Made by a program: the position numbers and the translations under genes
Shown: piece after piece, positions 53,989-63,091 of the stretch
Layout: the number at the start of each line of letters is the position of its first letter
How positions within the stretch are numbered: the first letter of the stretch is position 1
Assembly (NCBI RefSeq): GCF_033659955.1
Contig: NZ_JARUJP010000001.1
Span: 124,001-188,000, forward strand
DNA: 64,000 bases
Source of the DNA: Clostridium_AM tanneri
Lineage (GTDB): Bacteria > Bacillota > Clostridia > Clostridiales > Clostridiaceae
Direction of reading: 5' to 3'
Notes under the pieces: model-generated
Told to the model about the DNA's origin: nothing
What the model saw: only the letters and a program-made list of their open reading frames with translations
Database searches by the model: none

Positions 53989-55917
53989 TTATCTTTTAAG
54001 TCCATTTATGACTACATCTAAAAGTTCGTCTACCGTTGAAATAATCTTAGCATTGGCTTGATAGCAGTGCTGAAACTGAACAAGATTTGCCATTTCTTCA
54101 TCAAGAGATACTCCTGATACTGAAGCCCTTGATTCTTCAAATCCAGCTAAAACCTTTGCTTCATTTTCTACCATTCTTCTTGCTTCCTGTTCTTGTATTC
54201 CAAGCCTATTTACAGTGTCCTTGAAATAGCTATCTAACGTCATACCGCCGATATCATTTGTTATTACATTTAAACCACCTAAATTAGGATCAGAACTAAA
54301 TATGTCTTTTAAAAATCCTGACTTTGTGGTTTCAGTATTTACATCCTGAATTTTCATCAATTTGTCTCTAAGCATTTCTACTGCTAAGGCTCTTTTTCCA
54401 TCACTTTCACCACTTAACGGCTTTCCATTCTCATCATATTTAGCTGCAGTTTTAATTCTCATAGGATTATCTAATATAGCCGTATTTATAGTAATATTGG
54501 CTGCAGTTATATTTTGCTCTGCTTCAGCTATTGCACTTTCGTCTCCTGTATAAACACCATTTTTAGCTGCATCTCCATTAACGAAAAAGTTGTTTATGTC
54601 TTCCCCGTTATCTTTAACAGAACCTTTATTTTGACTAATTATTCCGTTTACTGCGAAAGCTAAGGCCTTAGCAAATTTGTCTAACTGTCCTTCATAAGTG
54701 TCTACATCACTTTGTACAGACATGTATCCTTTTAACTCACCAGTTGGCGGTTTAAACAGAGCTAATTCTTCAAAGCTACAACTTTGTTTGTCAGTTAAAT
54801 TGCTCTTATCTGCTGTATCAGCTACTGTTCTTGCACCATCAACCTTTAGAGCTATGCCATTATTATTAGCCCAAAGCACCCTAGATTCGTCCAGTTGCTT
54901 AAATTTATCTGCTGCACTTATATAACCTTCATCTCCTGGCTTCCCTGTATCCTCAAGCTTAACCTTTATAGTTACCTTATTGTTTTCTGAAGTAGTGTCT
55001 CCATTTTTGTAGTAGGTAACGGTATAGCTTCCTGATCCTTCAAATTTTTCTTCTGAGGAGCCTTCTTTAACGATACTCTTTATATAGGAAAACTTAACAG
55101 AATTATTTGGATTTAATATTTGAACTATATTTAAAGGCTTACCATTTTTATCAAGTGGTGCAGTACCGTTATCACCTACACCCGCATATTTCCCATCATT
55201 TGCTGTAGTGACATCGATTCCTTCAAAGTCTTTCTTGTCTATTTTTATGCCAAACTTAGTACTTAACTTATCTAATAGCAAATCACGTTTGTCCATTAAA
55301 TCATTAGGAATATTTCCTGCTACTTTTACCTGCTTTATTTGTTGATTTATTTGATTTAATTGTCCAAGCATACTGTTTATGTCAAAGACTGTATCTTTTA
55401 TCATGGTTTGTGTATTGTCCTTAAGATTTTCAAGTCTTGCATAGGTATGATTTAACTCGTTAGTAAGTGCTAAAGATTGCTGAGCAACTATTGATCTGGC
55501 ATTAGACTCTTTTGCAGAAGTGGCAAGGGTATTCCACGAATCAAAAAACTTACCAATAAGTGTAGACATACCTGTATCTGAAGGCTCGTTAAGGATATTT
55601 TCTATTTCACTTAAAAACTTATCTCTTCCTTTAAACTGACCATCAACTCCTAGTTCAACTCTTACTTGGTAATCGAGGAAGGAGTCTCTTATTCTATTAA
55701 TAGCTGCTACTGCTACCCCTGTACCAATTTGGCCTGGTTCAGCGGCATTATTCATAGCTGGCATTGGAAAAGGCCTTGTAGTTTCAAGCTGAACCCTTTG
55801 TCTTGAGTATCCCTCCGTATTAGCATTAGCAATATTATGTGATGTTACATCTATAGCTCTCTGTTGCGCAAAGAGCCCTCTTTTTGCTACATGAAAAGTC
55901 CCAAATAAACCGGACAT
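53989..55917 (-). CDS. flgK: Flagellar hook-associated protein 1 FlgK
   Basis: 642 residues. N-terminal FGTFHVAKRGLFAQQRAIDV and TSHNIANANTEGYSRQRVQL, and C-terminal VSGVSLDEEMANLVQFQHCY with a coiled-coil end, are the HAP1 hallmarks. The central region (about 230-480) is an Asn/Gly/Asp-rich insertion that lengthens the protein. It joins hook to filament. It lies 14 bases after flgN. Confidence 0.96.
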   Translation of the reverse strand: MSGLFGTFHVAKRGLFAQQRAIDVTSHNIANANTEGYSRQRVQLETTRPFPMPAMNNAAEPGQIGTGVAVAAINRIRDSFLDYQVRVELGVDGQFKGRDKFLSEIENILNEPSDTGMSTLIGKFFDSWNTLATSAKESNARSIVAQQSLALTNELNHTYARLENLKDNTQTMIKDTVFDINSMLGQLNQINQQIKQVKVAGNIPNDLMDKRDLLLDKLSTKFGIKIDKKDFEGIDVTTANDGKYAGVGDNGTAPLDKNGKPLNIVQILNPNNSVKFSYIKSIVKEGSSEEKFEGSGSYTVTYYKNGDTTSENNKVTIKVKLEDTGKPGDEGYISAADKFKQLDESRVLWANNNGIALKVDGARTVADTADKSNLTDKQSCSFEELALFKPPTGELKGYMSVQSDVDTYEGQLDKFAKALAFAVNGIISQNKGSVKDNGEDINNFFVNGDAAKNGVYTGDESAIAEAEQNITAANITINTAILDNPMRIKTAAKYDENGKPLSGESDGKRALAVEMLRDKLMKIQDVNTETTKSGFLKDIFSSDPNLGGLNVITNDIGGMTLDSYFKDTVNRLGIQEQEARRMVENEAKVLAGFEESRASVSGVSLDEEMANLVQFQHCYQANAKIISTVDELLDVVINGLKR

Positions 55918-55931
55918 TTAATTCACTCCTT

Positions 55932-56339
55932 CTATCTTTTCTTCCCATAAGGATTATAGGTCTTAGGTCCCTTGTCAGGGTTTAAAACATTAAGCATTTG
56001 AGTTGTAAAGCCAAGACCCTGCCTTATTAAAAGCTCATTGGTATCCTTTTGAAGCTGTATTTCTTCTAAAAGATTTTTTATATTTCTATAATTATTTTCT
56101 AGTTCTTCGTTTTTTAACTGGTTAACTATTTCACTCATTCCTTGACCATTAGTTAACTTTCTTCTCTGAATCTCAAATTTAGCGACCTCTTTTGCACATT
56201 CTTCAATTGTAGCTGCAATTTTATCTAGAGCAAAGACTTCTCTTTTGGTCAGATATTCAAATTGTCCATCTAAAGCAGAAAGAAGAGCTTGAAGTGCTTT
56301 ATGCTCTTCTAATATAACTCTGTTCAAATCACTTACCAT
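55932..56339 (-). CDS. flgN: FlgN-family chaperone for FlgK/FlgL
   Basis: Predicted 135 residues from the ATG at 56339, six bases after GGAGG; the 14 in-frame codons before it are part of the intergenic leader. All helical: VSDLNRVILEEHKALQALLS, KIAATIEECAKEVAKFEIQR, with the end NVLNPDKGPKTYNPYGKK typical of Firmicute FlgN. It sits between flgM and flgK, the standard order. Confidence 0.9.
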   Translation of the reverse strand: MVSDLNRVILEEHKALQALLSALDGQFEYLTKREVFALDKIAATIEECAKEVAKFEIQRRKLTNGQGMSEIVNQLKNEELENNYRNIKNLLEEIQLQKDTNELLIRQGLGFTTQMLNVLNPDKGPKTYNPYGKKR

Positions 56340-56425
56340 ACCATACCTCCGTTTATTTAATTGGCAGTGTATAACTTTCACCTAACTTGACGTTATTTAA
56401 GTTTCAGGGAATATGTTAATGTTAA

Positions 56426-56695
56426 CTAAATTCTTTTCATTTCTTCTAATATCTTTGCCGCTACCAATTTTGAGTCTCTATTATAAGTACCATTAGATAT
56501 TTCACTTTTTAATCTTTCTATTTTCTCTTTTGAAGTAACAAACTTATCGTCTATTGAATACGAACTTAGACTCTTTGCAACAGATGAAATCTGAATAGAA
56601 TCCTTTTGTGAAAGTTCCATTTTCTTCTCTACAGCCATTTTATTATTTGAATATAAACCTACTATATTATTCGGACTAACTCCATTAATCTTCAT
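56426..56695 (-). CDS. flgM: Anti-sigma-28 factor FlgM
   Basis: 89 residues. KDSIQISSVAKSLSSYSIDD and SKEKIERLKSEISNGTYNRD are the FlgM signature (the second is the sigma-binding helix). It inhibits sigma-D until it is exported after hook completion. It is the first gene of the late operon behind a near-consensus sigma-D promoter, giving the usual negative feedback. Confidence 0.94.
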   Translation of the reverse strand: MKINGVSPNNIVGLYSNNKMAVEKKMELSQKDSIQISSVAKSLSSYSIDDKFVTSKEKIERLKSEISNGTYNRDSKLVAAKILEEMKRI

Positions 56696-56748
56696 ACTAA
56701 TTACACTCCTAATCTACAATAAAAATTATTGCATCCCTACTATTAATA

Positions 56749-56775
56749 TTATCGGGTAAATGAATTTAATGTTTA
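56749..56775 (-). promoter_or_regulatory. Sigma-D promoter of the flgM-fliT operon
   Basis: Minus strand: TAAA (56775-56772), 15 bases, CCCGATAA (56756-56749), differing from consensus at one base. It lies about 55 bases upstream of flgM and is the best match in the window. Confidence 0.92.
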
Positions 56776-56896
56776 TACCTTAGAACCTTATTTTCAGTGT
56801 AAAATCCTTTTTTTTACTATTTTAGTGAAAATACAAATTCAATTAAATTGACAGTTAAAACTTTATATTTTCCACTTATCTTTGCTAAAAAAGAAA

Positions 56897-56918
56897 ACAG
56901 CCCTTTGTAAAAGGCTGT
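56897..56918 (-). terminator. Terminator after fliY
   Basis: ACAGCC (56897-56902) pairs with GGCTGT (56913-56918), with inner TTT/AAA pairing. On the minus strand it is followed by TTTCTTTTTT, immediately after the fliY stop. It closes the che-fliM-fliY operon. Confidence 0.85.
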
Positions 56919-56920
56919 CT

Positions 56921-58120
56921 TTATTTTCCCAAAGACTTAATTCTATCTTCGTTACTAATGATACTTGTAATTCTTACACCAAAGTTTTCATCAACTACCA
57001 CAACTTCACCATAAGCTATTTTCTTACCATTTACCAATATTTCTACCGGTTCTTCTGCTAGTTTATCTAGTTCTATAAGTGAACCAGTTCCTAAGCTTAA
57101 TATATCCTTAATATTCTTCTTTGTACGACCAAGAACTACAGATATTTCTAGAGGTACATCTAAAATTAAATCTATATTCTTAGGCACAGTTTGACTTGCA
57201 CCTAATGAATTTAGTGGCTGGAAAGTAGCTTGATTTATCTCTACTTGTGGCTGTCTATGTGTTTCTATCGGCTTTTCATACACTGACTGAGAATAGTTAT
57301 TGTGTTGTTGTGTATTTTCATATGCAACCTGTTGAGCAGCTGATTGTGAATACTGCTGTGACACTACCTGAGGCTCTGATATATTTTGTGTTTGTGTCTG
57401 CTGTGTTCCTGCTTCTTCCTGTCCCATCATTATTGAAACTATCTTTTTAGCAGTTTTTATTGGAAGTAACTGCATCATATAACTATCTACTAAAGTTCCT
57501 ATGGTTAGAGAAAAGGACACCTTTACTATAGGCTCATCATCTGATATACCTTCTGCTAGAGGGGCCGTCAAGTCATTCCATATTTTGGATAACGGTGGGG
57601 ATATGTTAACTTCCCTCATAAACATAGTTGCCATTGAAGTAGCTGCAGATCCTATCATCTGGTTCATAGCCTCTGATACAGCACTTAGTTCTATTTCCGT
57701 TAACTCTGTCATTGTATCTGCAGCAACAATACCTTCTCCACCCATCATAAGGTTTGCAATTACCGCCGCATCTGTAATTTTCATTACAAGAAGGTTTTCA
57801 CCAACTATACCGCTTGTATATTTAACTTCTAAGGCAATATTTGGTATCTCAAACTCGCCTTTTAAATTTCTAAGTGAGGTTACACTTACTACTGGAGTAG
57901 TGATATTTACTGACTGATTTATAATCTGAGAAAGTGCCGTGGAAGCAGATCCCATTGATATATTACCAATTTCCCCTAGTAAATCCTTCTCTAAATCCGA
58001 TAACTCCGGCAAGTCCAATTCTGCTGCAGCTGCAGTAGTTGATGAAGGGTCTGGCTGCGTATCTTCTCCTCCATTTAAAAGTGCATCTATTTCTTCTTGT
58101 GAAAGAAACCCATTACCCAT
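56921..58120 (-). CDS. fliY: Flagellar motor switch protein FliY (FliN with CheC-like domain)
   Basis: Predicted 399 residues. The start is taken at the ATG at 58120 (MGNGFLSQEEIDALLNG, the FliM/FliY peptide that binds CheY-P); an in-frame ATG four codons upstream is possible. It overlaps fliM by eight bases. Residues about 45-235 are a CheC-like phosphatase domain with two E-x2-N-type helices (EIGNISMGSASTALSQII, SEAMNQMIGSAATSMATM). Residues about 245-310 are a Gln/Ser-rich linker. The C-terminal ~85 form the FliN/SpoA domain (LDVPLEISVVLGRTKKNIKD). FliY forms the lower C-ring and can dephosphorylate CheY-P in Bacillus. Confidence 0.94.
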   Translation of the reverse strand: MGNGFLSQEEIDALLNGGEDTQPDPSSTTAAAAELDLPELSDLEKDLLGEIGNISMGSASTALSQIINQSVNITTPVVSVTSLRNLKGEFEIPNIALEVKYTSGIVGENLLVMKITDAAVIANLMMGGEGIVAADTMTELTEIELSAVSEAMNQMIGSAATSMATMFMREVNISPPLSKIWNDLTAPLAEGISDDEPIVKVSFSLTIGTLVDSYMMQLLPIKTAKKIVSIMMGQEEAGTQQTQTQNISEPQVVSQQYSQSAAQQVAYENTQQHNNYSQSVYEKPIETHRQPQVEINQATFQPLNSLGASQTVPKNIDLILDVPLEISVVLGRTKKNIKDILSLGTGSLIELDKLAEEPVEILVNGKKIAYGEVVVVDENFGVRITSIISNEDRIKSLGK

Positions 58121-59108
58121 AATTTTCCACATCCTTATCTATAATATCAAGTATCTGTATCCCCATATTTTTACCTAGTGTACCAGGCTTACCGTAATAA
58201 TATGGTTTACCGTCTACCATTAGTTTAACAGGGCTGCTGGTCTTTTCATTTAAAGTTATTACATCACCTATATTTAAATTCAAAAACTCGTCTACAGTAA
58301 TAGTGGCAGTACCAAGTACCGCGGAAAGCTCCATACTTACTATATTTAATCTTTCTCTTAACTTTTCTCTTGATTCCTTTACGATATCTTCATCATTTTC
58401 CTGGAACCAATATTGAACAACTAACTTGTCTAGAACCTTTTCTATACTTAGATATGGTATACATATATTAAGAAAGGTACTTCCCCTACCTAATTCTACT
58501 GAAAAAGTTATCAAAGCCACTGGTTCATTTGGTGCTAGAGTTTGGTTTAGAGCTGGATTAGTTTCCAGACCCTCTATTTCTGTCTGAACTTCCAGTACAT
58601 CCTCCCAAGCAAGTCTTAAGTTTGATATTAATCCTGAGTTTACAACCTTAATGATATTTTTATCAATATCAGTAAATTCTCTTAATCTATGCTTTCCTCC
58701 ACCTTTTCCGCCAAGAAGCACGTCTATTATTTCAAAAACAAACTGAGGATTTGTTTCAAATAATACAGAACCGCTTAAAGGAGGCATTCTAAATACAGTT
58801 AAAATAGTTGGGTTCGGCACAGAATGAATAAATTCTTCATAGGTTATCTGCTGAACGGATTCTATTTTAACTTTTACGTTAGTTCTCATCTGCGCAGTTA
58901 AATAGTTTGAAATTATTCTGGCATAATTATCATGGATAAGCTCAAGAGTCCTTATGTGATCCTTAGAGAACTTCTGAGGACTTCTAAAGTCATAAGGTTT
59001 TACTTTTTGCTTTTCCTCTTCCTTCGGCACTTCGTCAGGTGTTAGTTCTCCGGCGGATAACGCAGATAAAAGGGCGTCTATTTCGCTCTGTGATAACACA
59101 TCTGCCAT
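58113..59108 (-). CDS. fliM: Flagellar motor switch protein FliM
   Basis: 331 residues. The N-terminal VLSQSEIDALLSALS is the CheY-P-binding segment, followed by the CheC-like middle (PNPTILTVFRMPPLSGSVLF, LLGGKGGGKHRLREFTDID) and a C-terminal SpoA domain (VTLNEKTSSPVKLMVDGKPY). It couples CheY-P to switching at FliG. It starts about 34 bases after cheW and overlaps fliY, so the two are coupled. Confidence 0.96.
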   Translation of the reverse strand: MADVLSQSEIDALLSALSAGELTPDEVPKEEEKQKVKPYDFRSPQKFSKDHIRTLELIHDNYARIISNYLTAQMRTNVKVKIESVQQITYEEFIHSVPNPTILTVFRMPPLSGSVLFETNPQFVFEIIDVLLGGKGGGKHRLREFTDIDKNIIKVVNSGLISNLRLAWEDVLEVQTEIEGLETNPALNQTLAPNEPVALITFSVELGRGSTFLNICIPYLSIEKVLDKLVVQYWFQENDEDIVKESREKLRERLNIVSMELSAVLGTATITVDEFLNLNIGDVITLNEKTSSPVKLMVDGKPYYYGKPGTLGKNMGIQILDIIDKDVENYG

Positions 59109-59142
59109 CTTTTTCCCTCATTTCTAATTACAATTTCTTATA

Positions 59143-59544
59143 TTATGCTGAAAGTAATTTATCAATATCTATAAGTGTTACAATTCTGTCTTTAAAGTTT
59201 ATAACTCCTTCTATATATGCTTTTTTACTTTCATCACTTATCTTTTCGATTATATCTTCTTCAACATCTAAAACTTCATCTACTTGATCTACAGTTATTC
59301 CAACAAGTTCGTCTTCCATTTCTAAAATAATTATATTACTTTGTTTTTCTTCTTCCTTTGGTACATCAAGTAATAAATTTATATCTAAAAGTGATATTAC
59401 ATTCCCTCTTAAATTAATAAGACCTTTTATGTGTGCTGGAGCCTTTGGCACCTTTGTTATTTCCATAGCATCATTTATGCTTTGAACTTTAACAGTTTCT
59501 ACAGCAAACTGTTCATTATTTAATTTAAATATAACAACCTGCAT
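59143..59544 (-). CDS. cheW: Chemotaxis coupling protein CheW
   Basis: Predicted 133 residues from the ATG at 59544, five bases after GGAGGTG; upstream in-frame codons lie in the leader. VVIFKLNNEQFAVETVKVQS, KVPKAPAHIKGLINLRGNVI and LLDINLLLDVPKEEEKQSN are the CheW fold motifs. It bridges chemoreceptors and CheA. It is separated from cheY by about 500 bases containing a MITE-like element. Confidence 0.95.
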   Translation of the reverse strand: MQVVIFKLNNEQFAVETVKVQSINDAMEITKVPKAPAHIKGLINLRGNVISLLDINLLLDVPKEEEKQSNIIILEMEDELVGITVDQVDEVLDVEEDIIEKISDESKKAYIEGVINFKDRIVTLIDIDKLLSA

Positions 59545-59618
59545 GGCTACACCTCCATATAGTAAATATTTATCATAATTTTTATCCATAACATATACTT
59601 AAAATTCTAAATAGTTCA

Positions 59619-59876
59619 ATTGAGAACTGAAAATTGAGAACGAATCTATTTTCATAAAACAGAATGTGAAATTCTTTTTATATTTATAATATGGAGTATT
59701 TTTAATTTAGTTTTTAGTTATAATAAAATATTTACTATTACCTGATAATTTTCGACCATAATTTAATTATCTTTAGAGGTTATAAGTAATTATCTGTATA
59801 AATTCTAAATTAAATTCATCCCACATCAAATATTAAATTTACCTATTTCTATCATTCTCAATTCTCAATTCTCAAT
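59619..59876. mobile_element. MITE-like element with 24-bp terminal inverted repeats
   Basis: Left end ATTGAGAACTGAAAATTGAG (59619-59642 in full) and right end 59853-59876 are inverted copies with 21 of 24 matches. The right end is built of three TTCTCAAT units. The 258-base element has no coding frame and no visible target duplication. It lies between cheY and cheW, interrupting an otherwise compact operon. Confidence 0.55.
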
Positions 59877-59922
59877 CCCAAAAGCAAATTTTCATTATTG
59901 AAAATTTAAATAAGCTTTAATT

Positions 59923-60012
59923 TATGTACCTCTATCTGATGTATACTCAATTATTCCTAGGATTTTTAAAATCAGCAATGATAATTAATAGTACATAAGA
60001 TAGAGGCACATA
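59923..60012 (-). other. Long inverted repeat downstream of cheY
   Basis: TATGTACCTCTATCT (59923-59937) and AGATAGAGGCACATA (59998-60012) match at 14 of 15 positions around a 60-base loop containing a smaller GATTTTTAAAATC palindrome. It begins 31 bases after the cheY stop. It may end the cheY transcript, be an RNA structure, or be part of the adjacent element. Confidence 0.5.
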
Positions 60013-60042
60013 GATACCTTGACTTAGTTTAATATTTAATTT

Positions 60043-60402
60043 TTAACCTATAACCTTTTTTATAGCTTCTAGTACTCTGTCTGGCTGGAATGGTTTTACT
60101 ATAAAGTCCCTTGCCCCTGCTTTTATAGCATCCATAACCATTGTTTGCTGTCCCATTGCTGAGCACATTATTATTTTTGCTGCTGGATCAAAAGCTTTTA
60201 TTGCTTTTACTGCTTCTATACCATCCATATCTGGCATAGTTATGTCCATTGTAACTACATCTGGTTTTTCTTTTTTATATAATTCTACAGCCTTTATTCC
60301 ATTGTTTGCTTCTCCAACAACTTCGTATCCATTTTTCTCTAATATGTCCTTTATCATCATTCTCATAAAAGCAGCATCATCAACAATTAATATTTTTGAC
60401 AT
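60043..60402 (-). CDS. cheY: Chemotaxis response regulator CheY
   Basis: Predicted 119 residues from the ATG at 60402, seven bases after GGAGGG. A single receiver domain: acidic pair D8-D9, phospho-acceptor D53 in VVTMDITMPDMDG, Ser81 and Lys103 (FIVKPFQ) are all present. CheY-P binds FliM/FliY. It lies about 35 bases after cheC, whose product would act on it. Confidence 0.95.
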   Translation of the reverse strand: MSKILIVDDAAFMRMMIKDILEKNGYEVVGEANNGIKAVELYKKEKPDVVTMDITMPDMDGIEAVKAIKAFDPAAKIIMCSAMGQQTMVMDAIKAGARDFIVKPFQPDRVLEAIKKVIG

Positions 60403-60437
60403 TTTATTCCCTCCAAAATCCTTCACATCTAGTGTTA

Positions 60438-61037
60438 TTAACTAATTCCTAAAGTGCTTAATATTTTTTCAAGTGAGCCAGGCATTGGTACATAATAGAA
60501 ATGCCCACTTATTTCTGCGTTATTTTCTATAAATACAGTTTCTATGTCAAGTACATAATCATCAAACTGTCCTGACTCAATAAAAGTTGTAGATAGTATT
60601 GCTCCAAGCATATCGTAAGTTACAGCTGGAACAGAAGGCATTATAGTAAGTCCAGTGAATTTAGATATAGCATTCATATAGGAACTTGATATAATGTTTC
60701 CTATTTCACATATTACAGAATTACCCATTTCACTTAGATATTCTTCTTTTTCTCCTGTTAAAATTTGAACTAAACTTAAAGCTGTATCCTTTTCAAATAC
60801 AAATAATATATTGCCTGGGGTCTCTCCTAGTACTCTAACTATAACTCCTACAACTATTTCATCTCCACCTATGCTTGAAAATATATCATCAAAAGGAACT
60901 ATATTTATATTTGGTACCGTCATATCTACTTTTTTATTTATAAGCTGTGATAGAGCTGTTGCAGCATTTCCCGTACCTATATTTCCTACTTCCCTAAGAG
61001 CGTCAAGCTGTAGTGGACTAAGGTTTTGATAGCTCAT
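60438..61037 (-). CDS. cheC: CheY-P phosphatase CheC
   Basis: 199 residues, two pseudo-symmetric halves each with the phosphatase helix: ALREVGNIGTGNAATALSQL and NSVICEIGNIISSSYMNAIS (Glu and Asn of the E-x2-N active sites). It removes phosphate from CheY-P and is normally activated by CheD. No cheD is seen in this window, so it is elsewhere or absent. It follows cheA by 17 bases. Confidence 0.94.
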   Translation of the reverse strand: MSYQNLSPLQLDALREVGNIGTGNAATALSQLINKKVDMTVPNINIVPFDDIFSSIGGDEIVVGVIVRVLGETPGNILFVFEKDTALSLVQILTGEKEEYLSEMGNSVICEIGNIISSSYMNAISKFTGLTIMPSVPAVTYDMLGAILSTTFIESGQFDDYVLDIETVFIENNAEISGHFYYVPMPGSLEKILSTLGIS

Positions 61038-61054
61038 ATATGATTCTTACCTCC

Positions 61055-63079
61055 TTACACCAAAGCAGCAACATCAAGTATTAGAGTTACCAATCCATCC
61101 CCTAGTATCGTTGCCCCTATATATTCTCTAAGTCCTTGAAGTGTTTTTCCTAGTGGTTTTATAACAATTTCCTTCTGTCCCAGCAATCCATCTACCATAA
61201 GTCCCACCGTTTTCTCTCCGACTTTCACTATTACTATATAGTTCTTAATGCTGTCAGACTTTCCAACTCCTAATCTATTGTGAAGTCTTATAAGCGGCGT
61301 AACATTACCATTATATATTATCACTTCTTTATTATTAGTCATTTTTACTAAATCATCACTGTAGTCTATAACTCTATCAATATACCCTAGAGATATAGCC
61401 ATAGTTTCGCTACCAACATTTACAAGAAGAGCTTGGATTATCTGTAATGTTAGTGGAAGTCTTATTATAAAGGTTGAACCCTTATCTTTTTCGCTTATTA
61501 CATCTACAGTTCCGCCTAGAGCTGATATCTTTGTTTTAACTACATCCATACCAACTCCTCTTCCTGAGATATCTGTAACCTGCTCGTTTGTACTGAACCC
61601 CTGCATAAAGATCAAGTTTCTAATATCATTATCAGTCATTCCGTCTGTATTTATGCCAAGTCTTTCTGCCTTTGCCTTAACTTTATCTACAGGTATTCCT
61701 GATCCATCATCTTCAACCTTTATTACAGCTTTAGTTCCTTCTTGGTAAGCTATAAGCTTTATTTTTCCTATTGGATCTTTTCCTTTTGCAACTCTTTCTT
61801 CCTTTGACTCTATGCCGTGGTCTGCTGCGTTTCTTATCAAATGGATAAGAGGTTCTCCTATTTCATCTATTACTGTTCTATCAAGTTCAGTATCTGCTCC
61901 CTGAATTAATAGCTCCATTTCCTTCTCAAGTTCAACGGAAAGATCTCTTATCATTCTTGGGAATCTATTAAATACAGTATCTAGTGGAAGCATTCTAATC
62001 TTCATAACCAAATCCTGAAGGTCAGATGTAGTTCTTGCAACCTGCTCTAAAGTTTCATTTAGATCTGTTAATCTATGATTGCTGCTTATCTGTTCAAGTC
62101 TTGTTCTATGAATAACAAGTTCTGATACCATATTCATAAACTTATCAAGTCTCTCTAAGTCTACTCTTACAGATTGATGAGTCTTCTTATGAACTTCCTT
62201 CTGTACTGGCTTAGCAATGTTATTGTTCTTGCTTTGTGGGGCTGTAACTACAGGTTTTGGCTCTATTTTAGTTTTGATTTCTTCAACATTAGTTTGCTCT
62301 TGTTCAATCTTTTTAGCTTTCTCTGCCTTTACATCTACACTACCTACTAAAACCTTGTCTACTTCTGAAATATTCATCAGTGTTTCGTATATTTCGTTTT
62401 TATCCTTTGTAGATAGGAATATTAAATCTATTTCAAAGTCAAAGTTTTCATTTTCTATATCCTCTGCACTTGGTATAGATTTTATTATTTCACCAAACTC
62501 TTCTAAACTCTTAAATATTAAAAATGCTCTAGCAGATTTTAATAGAGTATTTTCACTTAGCTTTATTTTTATCTGGTAAGAATGAAAACCTCTATCCTCA
62601 GCCTGCTTTACCACATTTATATCATACTCGTTTAACTCAACTGGTGTTCCATCAACTTTTTCTTCTTGAATTTCTTCCTTAGTTTGTGCTTCCTCTGCCT
62701 TCCCCTCAGTAATAGACTCTAGTTCCTTTATTATTTCATCAATAGGCATTTCATCTTCTGCCCCATCAGAAATATTATTAACCATCTGCTCTAAAGTATC
62801 TAGGCACTTAAATAATACTGTAACAACCTTCTCTGTAACCTTAAGCTGTCCATCTCTAAATTCAGAAAGCACATCTTCCATTTTATGAGTAAGCTCTGCC
62901 ATCTGGTTGAATCCCATTGTTGCCGCCATTCCCTTTATTGTATGAGCTACCCTAAATATTTCATTTAACTTATCTATATCATCTGGCTCTTGCTCAAGTT
63001 GGAGTAGAGAATCATTTAATGTCTGTAGGTTGTCCATTGATTCTTCTAAAAACATCGACATGTACTGTGATGTATCCAT
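61055..63079 (-). CDS. cheA: Chemotaxis histidine kinase CheA
   Basis: 674 residues with five domains. HPt (about 1-105) has phospho-acceptor H46 in RVAHTIKGMAATMGF; the CheY-binding P2 region is at about 155-255; a Pro/Gln/Lys linker follows; the dimerisation helix starts SVRVDLERLDKFMNMVSELV. The ATPase has IRNAADHGIESKEER (N box), VEDDGSGIP (G1) and GRGVGMDVVKTKI (G2), and a CheW-like domain completes the protein. All key motifs are intact. It phosphorylates CheY and CheB. Confidence 0.97.
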   Translation of the reverse strand: MDTSQYMSMFLEESMDNLQTLNDSLLQLEQEPDDIDKLNEIFRVAHTIKGMAATMGFNQMAELTHKMEDVLSEFRDGQLKVTEKVVTVLFKCLDTLEQMVNNISDGAEDEMPIDEIIKELESITEGKAEEAQTKEEIQEEKVDGTPVELNEYDINVVKQAEDRGFHSYQIKIKLSENTLLKSARAFLIFKSLEEFGEIIKSIPSAEDIENENFDFEIDLIFLSTKDKNEIYETLMNISEVDKVLVGSVDVKAEKAKKIEQEQTNVEEIKTKIEPKPVVTAPQSKNNNIAKPVQKEVHKKTHQSVRVDLERLDKFMNMVSELVIHRTRLEQISSNHRLTDLNETLEQVARTTSDLQDLVMKIRMLPLDTVFNRFPRMIRDLSVELEKEMELLIQGADTELDRTVIDEIGEPLIHLIRNAADHGIESKEERVAKGKDPIGKIKLIAYQEGTKAVIKVEDDGSGIPVDKVKAKAERLGINTDGMTDNDIRNLIFMQGFSTNEQVTDISGRGVGMDVVKTKISALGGTVDVISEKDKGSTFIIRLPLTLQIIQALLVNVGSETMAISLGYIDRVIDYSDDLVKMTNNKEVIIYNGNVTPLIRLHNRLGVGKSDSIKNYIVIVKVGEKTVGLMVDGLLGQKEIVIKPLGKTLQGLREYIGATILGDGLVTLILDVAALV

Positions 63080-63091
63080 TATATTCCCTCC

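Noticed and set aside
59853..59876. CRISPR or tandem-repeat array from repeated TTCTCAAT units
   Set aside because: Only three short units without spacers; they are better explained as the end of an inverted-repeat element.
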